Source: Charina bottae (lineage: Eukaryota; Chordata; Lepidosauria; Squamata; Charinaidae). From it: a stretch of 64,000 bases of DNA. Position numbers and translations under genes: made by a program. The stretch spans positions 63,994,001 to 64,058,000 of the forward strand of contig JALMGJ010000001.1 in assembly GCA_023362775.1 (NCBI GenBank), in the 5' to 3' direction. Below are positions 22,580-32,879 of this stretch, in pieces. A model generated the notes under the pieces. The model was not told where the DNA came from. It was given only the letters and a program-made list of their open reading frames with translations, and did not search any database. Each line of letters opens with the position of its first letter. Positions within the stretch are counted from its first letter, which is position 1.

Positions 22580-24376
22580 GGGCTCAGTGGATGGAGTGGA
22601 GGACTGGCCACCCCCCAATCTATTTAGGGTGGTGGAGGGTTTCGGGGGTCCCTTGGTGTAAGTGTGGTACTCCCCTCTGGGGGTGAGAGACACAGAGGGG
22701 GGTCCAGGACTGTATGGTTTTGTGCAAGAGTACCTATCCCTGAGTGAGAGACAGGGTAGGTAGGAGTAGCTGGGGTGCCCCCCTGCGACTAGTGAGAGAA
22801 GTTGAGGGGGGGGCACAGTGAGGGGGTGGTGGTGGTGGTTAGAACCTACCAGAGCCAAGAGCAGAAGCTGGTGTGCTGGGGGCCCTGCCATCACCAAAGG
22901 GTGACTGAGTGTGAGAGGATGTATGTGTGGGGGAGGGGACCCTTGTCTAAACCCAGGATTTCCGAAGGTCCGGGAGTGGAGGCAACTGGGCCAGGAAATT
23001 CTGGGGGCCATGGGGCGGGTAATTTGATCGAGGTGGTGACGGGCTGGGGATGCAATGATGGGCAGGCCATCTTCGGGGAAGACCCCCCTGGTGTTTGTTA
23101 CCGGAGGCGTGTTCTGGCCCTCCGAGTTCAAACCCAGACCCTGGACAGCACATCCTTGAGGGCCCTGGTTTCCAGCTGCTGCTTCTTAATGCCAGGTCAG
23201 TGAACAACAAGGCCCCCCTCATATGTGATTTGATCACTGGGGGGGGGGGTGGAACTGGCGTGTATCACCGAGACCTGGCTGGGCCCAGAGGGGGGGTAGC
23301 CCTCTTGGAAATGTGCCCGGCTGGGTTTCAGGTGTGGCACCAGCTGAGACACCGGGGTAGGGGAGGAGGGGTGGCGGTTATCATCCGAGTGTCTCTAGTG
23401 GCCTTCAGGGGCGCTACTCCTCAAGTGGCCAGCTGTGAGACCCTGTTTTTCAAGTTGGGTTCCTGAGAACAGTTGGGAGTGTTGCAACTGTACCAGCCTC
23501 CCTGCTGCGTAGCAACCTCTCTGCCTGAGCTGCTGGAGGCCGTCTCAGGGCTGGCGGTGGAGTTCCCCAGACTTATGGTTCTGTGGGACTTCAACCTGCC
23601 GTCCCTGGGATGTGCCTTGGAGGCAGCTCGGGAGTTCATGGCTACCATGGCAGCCATGGGTCTGTCCCAGATTATTCGGGACCTGACTCGAGACAGTGGC
23701 CTCACCCTGGACTTGGTTTTCTTGTCAGAGCAGTGGCGATGTGATCTGAGGGGAGAGATAGATCTGTCCCTATTGTCATGGTCAGACCACACCCTGGTGG
23801 CCCTGAGATTCTCTTATGCCGCCCCACTCCGCAGGGAGGCAGGAGCCATTCGATTGGTCTGCCCTCGGCAACTTATGGGCCCAATGAAGTTTCAGAGGGA
23901 GCTGGGGGTTATACCCGAGGATCTGCTGCACGGTCCAGTGGAGGTCCTGGGCACAGCCTGGAATAGGGAAGCGGCCTGTGTGACCTCTCCTGCCCCATTC
24001 AACCCATCACTCCCCGTGGTTAAGAGGGTTAAGAGACGTCTGGAGCGCCACTGGAGGAAGATGAAGATTGAATCTGACCGAACACAAGCTAGAGCCGCTA
24101 TTAAGGCCTACCTTGTGGCGGTAAGAGTGGTGAAACGTGAATATTTTTCTGCTCTTATTGCGTCCGCAGAATGCTGCCTGACGGGTTTGACCCTGTTGGA
24201 CCTGAGAAAGTAGAAAGGATCCTCCGGACTGTAAATGCCACCACATGCCATATAGACCCGTGCCCTTCCTGGTTGGTAAAGGCAGCCTGGGAGGTGACAT
24301 GTGGATGGGTCCAGGCGATGGTTAATACATCCTTGAGTGGGGGGGGTGTTTCCAGCTGCCTTTAAGGAGGCGCTGA
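22580..24376 (+). mobile_element. L2-type LINE, 5' part with endonuclease
   Basis: GC-rich leader, then a broken endonuclease frame: LLLLNARSVNNKAPLI at about 23170, VWDFNLPSLG-like at 23580 (the usual GDFN), LTLDLVFLSEQ at 23700 and SWSDHTLVALRF at about 23780, all motifs of the AP-endonuclease type used by non-LTR elements. Several frameshifts separate the pieces. The L2 resumes after the RTE at about 26717. Combined, the two parts span about 3.4 kb, so this copy is near full length. Confidence 0.8.
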
Positions 24377-26671
24377 TCATTCATTGGCGATCACTCGTAG
24401 CCGAGTAAGATTGTCTTCCAGGGGTAAAATCTTAACAGTGGATCCGTAAGTGGCTGTAAAGGCCAATTCTGGATCTACACAACCTCCCACAATGAGGCCA
24501 TAGGTTTCCGGGTGGGAGACGGTCATGATGACCTGACGTGCCTTCCTTTTAGCTCTTTTCTCCCTTTCGCCCTGTACTCGTGCTTCTTCAAAGTCCATAG
24601 CGCCATTAATAAAGGATGACCTCCAATTGAAACGCTCATGAGTTAGGGCTTCCCAGTTCTCAATGCTGATATTACATTTTTTTAAATTAGCTTTGAGAGT
24701 ATCTTTGAATCTCTTTTGCTGTCCACCAATATTCCGTTTTCCATTCTTAAGTTGGGAGTAAAGTAGCTGCTTTGGAAGACGATGGTCAGGCATTCGAACA
24801 ACATGACCGGTCCAGCGAAGTTGATGTTGGATGATCATTGTTTCAATGCTGGTGGTTTTCGCTTCTTCTAATACGCTAACATTAGTCCGCCTATCTTCCC
24901 AAGTAATTTGCAGAATTTTTCGGAGGCAGCGTTGATGGAATCTTTCAAGAAGTTGGAGGTGGCGTTTGTAGAGGGTCCATGTTTCACAGGCGTACAGAAG
25001 GGTTGGTAGTACAATGGCTTTGTAAATAAGCATTTTGGTCTCCCTGCGAATGTCCCGATCCTCAAGCACTCTATGCTTGATTCGGGAGAAAGCTACACTC
25101 GCAGAGCTCAGGCGATGCTGAATTTCAGCGTCGATGTTGGCTTTTGTAGATAGATGGCTGCCGAGATAAGAAAAGTGGTCAACATTTTCTAGTGACACAC
25201 CTTTAAGCTGGATTGATGGCGCTGCAGAGGGATTGGTTCGAACTTGCTGGTAAAGCACTTTGGTTTTTTTAATGTTAATTGAGAGGCCGAGCTTTTCATA
25301 TGCTTCTGCAAAGATGTTTAGGATAGTTTGAAGATCTTCCTCGGAGTGTGCACAGACTACGTTATCATCAGCATATTGAAGTTCTATAACAGAAGTTGCA
25401 ATTACCTTATTTTTTGCTTTCAGCCTACTAAGATTAAAAAGCTTTCCATCTGTTCGATATATAATTTCTACACCAGTAGGAAGTTTCTCTTCAACAAGGT
25501 GTGTAATCATAGCGATGAAGATAGCGAATAAGGTTGGAGCAATAACACATCCCTGTTTAATGCCGGATTCCACTTTAAATGGATCGCTTTGAGAGCCATT
25601 GTTATTCAGGATTGTTGCCATCATGTCGTCATGGAGTAACCGCAAGATGTTCACAAATTTATCAGGGCATCCGATTTTCAGAAGGATGGTCCAGAGAGCA
25701 GTACGATTTACAGTATCAAAAGCTTTAGTCAGATCAATAAACGCCATGTACAGAGGGCGGTTTTGCTCCTTGCATTTTTCTTGAAGCTGTTGTGCAGTGA
25801 AGATCATATCCACTGTTCCCCTGGAAGGGCGGAAGCCATTTTGCGTTTCAGGGAGGATGTCTTCTGATACAGATAGGAGACGGTTTGCGATGATCTTTGC
25901 CAGGATTTTGCCTGCTGTGGCTAGAAGGGAGATGCCTCGATAGTTTCCACAGTCTGTTCTATCACCCTTTTTAAAGAGAGTGATAATTATGGCATCCCTA
26001 AAGTCTGCTGGAATCTCCTCCCTCATCCAGATTTTTTCGATGAGCTTATGAAGTTGTTGTGTAAGTTCAGGCCCGCCTTCTTTAAAGACTTCAGCAGGAA
26101 TCCCATCAGGTCCACTAGCTTTGTTATTTTTCATTTGTTTAGTGGCTTTACTGACTTCCTCCAAACTAGGGGGTACTGCAAGCTCATCTCTTATTTGTTT
26201 TTGCGGGATTTGCAAGAAGACTTCATCAGCCACAGTAGAGTGACGATTAAGGAGATTGTAGTAATGCTCTTTCCAGCGCAGTGCAATAGACTCTTTGTCC
26301 TTTAGAAGTTTAGCACCATCTACTGAGCGTAAGGGATTTGTACCATGGTTTGTTGGTCCATAGATGGCCTTTATGGCATTAAAAAAGCCCCGTGCATCAT
26401 GAGCATCTGCAAAATGTTGGGTTTCTTGGGCTTTTTTTATCCACCATATGTTCTTAAGTTCTCTAGTTCTTCTTTGGACTTCTGCCTTTGCACTGGCGTA
26501 GATTTTTTTCTTAACGGCACAGTTAATATCTTTTTGCCATATCTGGAAGGCTTTCCTTTTCTTGTCAATAATATGTTCAATCTCACTATCGTTCTCATCA
26601 AACCAGTCCTGATGTCTCTTAGTCTGGTATCCGATAGTTTGTTCACAGGCTGAAATAATAGAAGTCTTCAA
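24377..26671 (-). CDS. RTE-like reverse transcriptase, 764 residues open
   Basis: Reverse transcriptase of a non-LTR retrotransposon that copies its RNA into a nicked chromosomal site. The frame is uninterrupted for 2.3 kb. Motifs in order: NNKASGPDGIPAEVFK (palm start), FKKGDRTDCGNYRGISLL, QNGFRPSRGTVDMIF, FIDLTKAFDTVNR (first catalytic Asp), GIKQGCVIAPTLFAIF, and LQYADDNVVCAHS (catalytic ADD), then the thumb and the W-C-rich C-terminal region (LRKILQITW, LRWTGHVVRM). The N-terminal endonuclease is not encoded in the copy. Which RTE subfamily it belongs to is not certain. The lack of stops suggests a fairly recent insertion. Confidence 0.85.
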   Translation of the reverse strand: MKTSIISACEQTIGYQTKRHQDWFDENDSEIEHIIDKKRKAFQIWQKDINCAVKKKIYASAKAEVQRRTRELKNIWWIKKAQETQHFADAHDARGFFNAIKAIYGPTNHGTNPLRSVDGAKLLKDKESIALRWKEHYYNLLNRHSTVADEVFLQIPQKQIRDELAVPPSLEEVSKATKQMKNNKASGPDGIPAEVFKEGGPELTQQLHKLIEKIWMREEIPADFRDAIIITLFKKGDRTDCGNYRGISLLATAGKILAKIIANRLLSVSEDILPETQNGFRPSRGTVDMIFTAQQLQEKCKEQNRPLYMAFIDLTKAFDTVNRTALWTILLKIGCPDKFVNILRLLHDDMMATILNNNGSQSDPFKVESGIKQGCVIAPTLFAIFIAMITHLVEEKLPTGVEIIYRTDGKLFNLSRLKAKNKVIATSVIELQYADDNVVCAHSEEDLQTILNIFAEAYEKLGLSINIKKTKVLYQQVRTNPSAAPSIQLKGVSLENVDHFSYLGSHLSTKANIDAEIQHRLSSASVAFSRIKHRVLEDRDIRRETKMLIYKAIVLPTLLYACETWTLYKRHLQLLERFHQRCLRKILQITWEDRRTNVSVLEEAKTTSIETMIIQHQLRWTGHVVRMPDHRLPKQLLYSQLKNGKRNIGGQQKRFKDTLKANLKKCNISIENWEALTHERFNWRSSFINGAMDFEEARVQGEREKRAKRKARQVIMTVSHPETYGLIVGGCVDPELAFTATYGSTVKILPLEDNLTRLRVIANE

Positions 26672-26716
26672 TTTAATCCAGTGTTCCTCAACATTTTCAG
26701 GAAGTTTCAGGAACTT
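24377..26716 (-). mobile_element. RTE-like LINE inserted in the L2
   Basis: Antisense insertion bounded by a repeat of the target: AGGCGCTG just left (about 24366-24373) and AAGGCGCTGG just right (about 26724-26733), agreeing with a target duplication in the L2 sequence. It is 5'-truncated: the endonuclease is missing and only the reverse-transcriptase part with the short 3' end (CGCCAATGAATGATC) remains. Confidence 0.8.
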
Positions 26717-28168
26717 TCACGAAGGCGCTGGTACACCCACTCAAGAAACCATCCCTGGACCCTACTGTGTTGGATAATTTTCGTCCTGTCTCCCACCTTC
26801 CCTTTTTGGGAAAGGTGGTTGAGAAAGTGGTGGCATTGCAACTCCAGAGGATTCTGGATGAAACAGATTATCTAGACCCCTTTCAGTCAGGTTTCAGGCC
26901 AGGATACGGGACAGAGACTGCATTGGTCGTGCTTATGATCTCGAGCGGGATGGAGGGAGTGCATCCATCCTGGCTCTTTTGGACCTCTCAGCAGTTTTCA
27001 ATACCATCGACCATGGTATCCTTCTGGGCCGGCTCAGGGAGTTGGGGGTGGGCAGCTTGGTTCTGTGCTGGTTCACCTCCTTCCTCCAGGGCTGTTCCCA
27101 ATCGGTGGTGATAGGGGATGAGAGATCCGACCCTCGACCCCTCTTGTGTGGGGTGCCGCAGGGTTTGGTTCTCTCTCCTCTTCTATTTAATATCTACATG
27201 AAACCGCCAGGTGAGATCATCCGTCACCACGGGATGAGGTATCATCAATATGCTGATGATACTCAATTGTATATCTCCATCCCGGGTGAAGTTAAGTGAT
27301 GCAGTGGCTGCCCTGTCTCAGTGCCTGGAGGCTGTGGGGTCCTGGATGGGGAACAACAGGCTTCGGCTGAGCCCTGGTAAGATGGAGTGGCTGTGGGTTG
27401 ATGGCCTCTCTGTATCCAGGAAATTATCATCCTTGGTCCTGGATGAGGTGGCACTGCCCCATTCGGACCCAGTGCAGAACTTGGGGGTCCTTCTGGACTC
27501 ACGACTCCTGCTCAAAGAGCAGGTGACAGTCATGGCCAGAAGGGCCTTTGCGCAACTTCGGGTTGTGTGCCAGTTATGCCCGTTCCTGGATCGAGATGCC
27601 CTCCGAACAGTCACTCATGCCCTTGTCATCTCCCATATAGACTATTGCAATGTGCTCTACATGGGGCTACCCTTGAAGAGTATCCAGAAACTTCAGCTGG
27701 TCTGGAATGCGGCTGCGTGAGCAGTTACTGGTGCCTCAAGATCGGCACATATAACACCACTGCTGCGCAAGCTGCACTGGGTACCGGTATGCTTCCAGGT
27801 CCAATTCAAGGTGTTCGTTATCACCTTTAAAGCCCTACATGGCATAGGACCAGGTTACCTGAGGGACCGTTTCATCCGCAGAACATCGACCTGCCCCAGC
27901 CGGTCATGCAGAGAGGGCATGCTACGGACTCCGTTGACAAGGGAATTTCATTTGGCGGGGTCCAGGAGGTGGGCCTTCTCTGAAGTAGCGCCTGCCCTTT
28001 GGAATATTCTGCCCCCAGAGGTGAGGCGGGCCCCTTCACTCCCGGTCTTCTGGAAGAGTCTGAAGAACTGGCTCTGCTGCCTTGCTTGGGATGGGGGGGT
28101 AACAGTTCCTCCTGGGGCTGGCTGGTGCCATACAGCCCTCCCGACTGAATAGGATCTCACCATCATTG

Positions 28169-28221
<53 letters not shown>

Positions 28222-28350
28222 ACAGTGTTCGTTTGGTTTTAATTTTATCTTTCTATGGTTTTAATTGTTGATTTTACTGTAAACCGCCCAGAGTCCCCCT
28301 TTTGGGGGAGATGGGTGGTGATATAAATATAAATAATAAATAAATAAATA
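26717..28350 (+). mobile_element. L2-type LINE, 3' part with reverse transcriptase
   Basis: Continues the L2 after the RTE. LDNFRPVSHLPFLGKVVEK (26767), FQSGFRPGYGTETALVVLM, then LDLSAVFNTIDHGILLGRL in another frame (26979), [19 protein letters not shown] and [13 protein letters not shown], the intact YADD box at about 27245. At least three frameshifts separate these blocks. The C-terminal part runs to about 28152; the 3' end is CCGCCCAGAGTCCCC plus an AAATAATAAATAAATAAATAA tail to 28350. Confidence 0.85.
28176..28218. repeat. (AT)n microsatellite in the L2 3' region
   Basis: About 21 AT units. Confidence 0.95.
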
Positions 28351-28542
28351 AATAATTTTGTAACTTGTGGCCTATATTTGAGCCTGAATGTGCAGGGGTT
28401 CTCCGAGACCTGAAAAATATTTCAATGGTTCCTCCAAGGTTGAGAAAGGCTGCTCTAAACTTAATTTAGATTTAATTTTGCTCTAAGGAGTGTAACTAGA
28501 TAGCATATGACTATTTAGATTTTTGCAATCTAACTTCTCTTT

Positions 28543-28921
28543 GTGGAGTCCTTGGTGCTCTCTGAGCCTTGTTGTTTTCTTGCAGACGTTTCATTGCCAG
28601 ACTAGGCAACATCTTCAGTGCAAAAAGGGAGTGGGACTTGCTCTCTGTTTATATACCATGGCTTGTCCTGCTTGTGTTGGTGGAGGTGTTGTTCTCTCCT
28701 TAGTAGTTCCTTGATTGGGCTGTTGTTTGCTACTTGGTTGATTCACTGAGTTAATAGTTCCTTGATTAGGGTATATTGTGCTGTTTGATTGTTCCTCTGG
28801 TGCTAATCTTGGTGTTAATCTTTGCATATCTGGGTGATGATTGCTGGCAAGGAGGTGTTCTGGTCTTTTGGCTTTTCTATTGTCTCTTATGAATGGTATG
28901 TAAATGTTGTTTACCTCTATG
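28543..28921 (-). mobile_element. Penelope-like element fragment with hammerhead-like RNA motif
   Basis: 5'-truncated insertion on the minus strand with a perfect 12-bp target duplication, taacttctcttt at 28531-28542 and 28922-28933. The 3' end (left here) reads GAAACGTCTGCAAGAAAAC and GGCTCAGAGAGCACCAAGGA, which I recognise as the terminal sequence of reptile Penelope-like elements. No reverse transcriptase is left in this copy. A shorter copy of the same end lies at 38122-38173. Confidence 0.75.
28579..28626 (-). ncRNA. Hammerhead ribozyme-like fold in the Penelope end
   Basis: Read on the minus strand: a stem I strand TTTTTGCA, the core CTGAAGA (28612-28618, fits CUGANGA), a six-pair stem II GTTGCC/GGCAAT with loop TAGTCT, the core GAAA (28589-28592), a minimal stem III C, the cleavage triplet GTC, and the stem I partner TGCAAGAA (8 pairs, one wobble). 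One unpaired T lies between CTGAAGA and stem II. ACGT around stem III is self-complementary, so a dimer could supply a 4-pair stem III. Hammerheads are known in Penelope-like elements; activity of this copy is not shown. Confidence 0.5.
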
Positions 28922-28934
28922 TAACTTCTCTTTT

Positions 28935-30425
28935 TTAATGAAATAACCCAGAATCGTTTGTACTTACTTCCTCCCCCTAGTGTTTTATTTTCAAGAACAG
29001 CCCAATATTAAACATGTGTAGAAAGTGATCATCATAAGTAGTTTGGCACTCAGCAATTGTGACATCTCCTATCTATCTGCCTCTCTTTTTTGTAGCAAGC
29101 TGGACTTACTGTTTTGTTCCTCAAAAAGAATCTTACAAGAACTTTTTCTTACAATGAGATGGTTCTATCTCATTGTAAGAAAAGGATATAGGTAGAGAAA
29201 AAGACCAGAGAGAGATGTAGACAACAGTAACCTGATTCACTTGAGAGCAGAGATAGGTAATCTCACAATCTCCTACCTTTAGGTATGCTGGATGGGGCTG
29301 AATGGTACTGAAGTGTAAGGCATTCCAAGTTGCTTATCCCTGAATTAATCTGGACTTGTAAACTAGGAAAACTAGTTGCCAAAGAGAAGTGATGATAACT
29401 GTCTTTTAAAATGTTCTTCAGTTGTTTGGTGTGTATTATGCAGACTCCATCATCTGATGCACTGTAGTCTCATCTGGAATGAAATCTGGCTACTGTATTG
29501 CTATTACTGTTTTGTTCCTCAAAAAGAATCACTTGGGGCAATGGTTCTTTGCCAGCAAGTATAGCAATTGTTGACATCCCATCCCCCAAACTTCTGAGCA
29601 TAAGCCAAGTCTCAATACCACTGGGATATTCCAACATCCCACATGGGAGATTAGTAAAGTCAATTGATATCAGTGACCCAGTGGAAAAAACCAAGATTTG
29701 CAGAAAATCATTCATAAAAACTCTTGAGATATTGTTGCCACCCTGTAGGAGCTGTGTTCATGGTAGGACTTTTGGGCTTTTCTTAAATGCGATTTGTACG
29801 TTTGTGAAAACCTTAGGACAATGACTTCCTTCTACTAGAGTATAGAGCTTCAGAGACTGAAGTCAAGATCAATTGATTTTAGAGCCTGTAGGAACAGCTG
29901 TGAGAAAATCAACACCACACAGCATATTTAATATTAACCAGTGTGGTATACAACAAAATACTGCAACATAAATGCTCCCTATTCAGGATTCCAGCAATTC
30001 CCCCTCCATATCCAGCTCTACATTTTTTCATTAGAAGCAACATTCCATATTGTTCTCTATGCCTTTAGTCTTCACTGGTTTTTTTTTTTTAGAGAGAGAT
30101 GGAATTCCATGACTTTTTGAAATTATTAAATATGACTTGAGTTTGCAACACTTTTCTTCCTCTGCACTATCTCTTGGTATCTGACAGCCCTTCAAGGTAG
30201 ATCAGATTAGGAATCCAATGTCATGTAGGTCAATACTACTTTTATTGCAAAGCTACAATAACAGAATCTGAATGTGCTCTCCCCCTTATCTTTGTGAGAA
30301 TGAGGGAGGGTCTTGTCTGAGACATTTACTCAAGTTACATTCCTGCCTCAGACTAGTCCTCTTTTATCTGATTGTTGTCTTGGTAGTGGCTCTTTCTGCT
30401 GTCCCTCAAGGCCATTCCTTCTTCC
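28935..30425. other. Non-coding DNA with a direct repeat and a hairpin
   Basis: No gene. A 27-bp direct repeat (starting TTACTGTTTTGTTCCTC) occurs at 29106-29132 and 29504-29530. A perfect 17-bp hairpin lies at 29144-29183. Confidence 0.6.
29144..29183. repeat. Perfect 17-bp hairpin
   Basis: TTTTCTTACAATGAGAT (29144-29160) and its exact inverse (29167-29183), loop ggttct. Confidence 0.95.
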
Positions 30426-30433
30426 CTCTACAG

Positions 30434-30773
30434 CAGGGGTAGGCAATGTCAGGCCTGGGTGGTGGGCATGGCGGCGGCAGGCACAATGGCGGATGTGGAG
30501 GGGGCAGGAGTGGCACGGGCATGGTGGGCGTGGTGGCGGGCGTGGTGGCGGTGGGCATGGCGGGTGGGGCGGCAGCGGGCGTAGCGGTGGCGGGTGCTGC
30601 AGCGGCAGGCGCGGCAGGCGTGGCGGCCCCCCAGTCCGCGCAATTGGCTCCTGCCCGCAAACACCACCCCCTTCTGCGCGATTGGCTCCCGCCCACAAAC
30701 CCCGCCCCCGGCCCTCGAGTGATGTTATAAATATCAAAATGGCCCTTGGCATAAAAAAGGTTCCCCACCCCTG
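30434..30773. mobile_element. GC-rich hAT-like element
   Basis: The ends are CAGGGGTAGGCAA (30434) and TTCCCCACCCCTG (to 30773). Flanks ctctacag (30426-30433) and ctctactg (30774-30781) match 7 of 8. The interior is a purine-skewed GGC/GGGCAT-rich tract that yields long but meaningless frames, then two GCGATTGGCTCC / CCCCGCCCC units (30640-30715) related to those at 5302 and 21511. Confidence 0.85.
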
Positions 30774-30789
30774 CTCTACTGTATCAGAA

Positions 30790-31730
30790 TAAGTAGCATC
30801 TATGTGAGTCACACAAAAAGGGGTGGGGCTTCAATTACTCAGTCATGGCTGCCATCTTGCCTTTTTTCATCACTCTCCCATAAAAGACCCTGCTTCAGTT
30901 TGCGGAAGACTATTCTAGAAATAGACTGCAAAAGCATTTCCTTGAAGGAGTTAAGCTTCTGTCTTTCAAATATACATTTTTTTCTGAGTCATAAAGCTAT
31001 TTTACTGGTGGAACCTTAGACACTTAGTCTTTAGTGTCATTACTATTATTTGTCATTCCATTTGACTTAACAGTCTGACTTATGCTAAGAGAAAAGGGTA
31101 AAAACTGAGGAAATAATAATATATAAATAATAATTTGCCCCCAGTTAATATGCATTAACTCTCAATAATCATAGCAAATAATTAACAGACATGTGGTGAG
31201 TGCTGACTCTTCCCCTTCATATTAAAACAGGCCCCCACCATTCAGAAATGCAAAAACAAAGTAAGTCATAAACCAGCCACTCTATGAGATTTCTACAAAG
31301 TTTGAGTGAGATTTAGATTTAATCTACGTACAAATGACTACTTGAGTACTTTTGCATTATGCACTCTCTCTTTTTCACTCTTTTAAAAAGATTAGCAAGC
31401 TGGAACTTGTACTTCAGCAGCTGTACAATTAACTTGCAGTAACAAATCTTATAATCGTTTCATGCTGGTTTCTTGCTCATTGAATAAAATTGTTTCCTTA
31501 ATTAAGTCTTAGTGTATGCTTTGTGCCAAATTTGACCAATACCAACTGAAGTCTTCTGTATTACCATCATCAGTAAATTTGAACACCTATCTGATGTTTC
31601 ATTAATGGTTTTCTAATTATGGATTGACCAGTGTATTTCCTTGCTTACAGACATGTCAGATTTTTAAAACTGTCCCTATTTATCTTTTTAATTTGTTTTT
31701 ATCTATTCTCCTACCAGCCCAATGATTTAT
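30790..31730. other. Non-coding DNA
   Basis: AT-rich, no gene or clear repeat. Confidence 0.5.
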
Positions 31731-31737
31731 GCTAGAC

Positions 31738-31867
31738 CAGCCTTTCCTAACTTGCTTCCTTCCAGATTAAGAAAGATAATTTCCTATGATACACTATGAT
31801 ATACTGGCTGGAAATTTTGGGAATTAAAGTTCAGCACATCTGGAGTGCAGCAGGTTGGAAAATTCTG
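31738..31867. mobile_element. Decayed hAT-like MITE
   Basis: CAGCCTTTCCTAACTTGCTT at the left, GCAGGTTGGAAAATTCTG at the right, with ACTGGCTGGAAATTTTGGGA inside; resembles a common amniote MITE. No target duplication is recognised. Confidence 0.5.
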
Positions 31868-31869
31868 AA

Positions 31870-32325
31870 TTAAACTTTACTGAAAATTTAGGGCTGTTGC
31901 TGAAAAGAGTTATTTAACTTCCCTCTTTTCTCAAGCAGTGTGCAGAAATGAAACTCTTGGTATGGCATCAAGTATTTTTCTTTCTTGGCCACCCCTCCTG
32001 CAGCCAATGATGTAGAATTTGAGTAGGGAAGTACACAACACAAAGGGCTAATTTTATGAGTACATAATTGGGTAATGTTTAGTTCTTATTTTATGCATTG
32101 GGAGCTGGGACTGCGAGCAACTGAATGAGAAGTTTATCCACAGTCTTGCATTACATATACAGGTAGACAAGGCTCTGGACTTGGTTTTTCCATGTTCAGA
32201 TTTTGACTCACTGGCTCAAGCTGGTGTCTGGCCATTTGTAGCAAAACAAATCACTGTTTTTTCAATGGCACAATGGAGAAACTGAGCTAGTGGACAAGAT
32301 GATCATCTTCAAGTGAGGTTATTTA
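31870..32325. other. Non-coding DNA
   Basis: No gene or clear repeat. Confidence 0.5.
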
Positions 32326-32327
32326 TT

Positions 32328-32578
32328 TATTTATTTTTTAAATTTGTATCACCGCCCATCTCCTCCATACCTGGGGACTCTGGGCGGTTCATAACAATAT
32401 GTTAAAAATATAAAATTACAGCAACAATAATTTACATATAAAATCCAAACAAAAAGATGTTAATAATACGGCGGGTTTCATGGCACCAGCCACTCCCACG
32501 AGGAACTATTGGCATTCCCGTCCCAAGCCAGGCGGCAGAACCAGGTCTTCAAGTCTTTCCGGAAGGCCGGGAGCGAAG
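32328..32578 (-). mobile_element. L2-type LINE 3' end
   Basis: On the minus strand: codons for a KDLKTWFCRLAWDG-like C-terminus, then the GAACCGCCCAGAGTCCCC / GGAGATGGGCGGTGATACAA block and an AAATAAATAAATAAAT tail at 32330. Very like 62740-62990. Confidence 0.8.
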
Positions 32579-32756
32579 AAACGCGCGTGGAACAATGTAA
32601 CCATCCCACCAAAGTGGTACCTATTTATCTACTTGCATTTGCATGCTTTCAAATTGCTAGGTTGGCAAGAGCTGAGGTGAGTGCGGGAGCTCACTCCGTC
32701 ACGCGGCGCTCGGGTCTCGAACCGCTGACCTTCCGATCAACAAGCCTGGCGTCTTT
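32579..32756 (-). mobile_element. Truncated BovB-tailed SINE
   Basis: 5' half of the SINE on the minus strand: the tRNA-like head with box B GGTTCGAGACCCGAG (about 32713-32727) and the body AAATGCAAGTAGATAAATAG. It fuses directly to the L2 end on the left, lacking the BovB-like tail. Confidence 0.75.
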
Positions 32757-32785
32757 GCTATGCTATGCTATGCTATGCTATATAT
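32756..32785. repeat. (TGCTA)n microsatellite
   Basis: About five TGCTA units. Confidence 0.9.
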
Positions 32786-32794
32786 ATAAAGCAA

Positions 32795-32872
32795 TATTTA
32801 TTTTATTTATTAAATTTATATTACCGCCCATCTCCCCTGTCGGGGACCCTGGGCGGTTCACAATAAAATATA
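32795..32872 (-). mobile_element. Short L2-type 3' tail
   Basis: TTTATTTATTAAATTTATATTACCGCCCATCTCCCC then CCCTGGGCGGTTCACAAT, the inverse of an L2 3' end. Confidence 0.65.
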
Positions 32873-32879
32873 TACTGAG

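Larger units (their letters stand above)
22335..28452. mobile_element. hAT-like element split by an L2 that is itself split by an RTE
   Basis: The ends CAGGGTTTCTC (22335) and GAGAAAGGCTG (to 28452) have identical outer 8-mers ctctaaac (22327-22334 and 28453-28460). The element's own sequence is 22335 to about 22579 and about 28351 to 28452, with the GGTTCCATGGAACCCTAGGG palindrome near the left end. The rest is nested LINE sequence. No transposase remains. Confidence 0.85.

Noticed and set aside
22574..23131. 185-codon minus-strand Pro/Thr/Ser-rich frame
   Set aside because: Antisense of the GC-rich L2 leader; the L2 endonuclease motifs are on the + strand.
30313..30812. Gly/Arg-rich 159-codon and Pro-rich 154-codon frames
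   Set aside because: Products of the GGC repeat inside the hAT-like element at 30434-30773.
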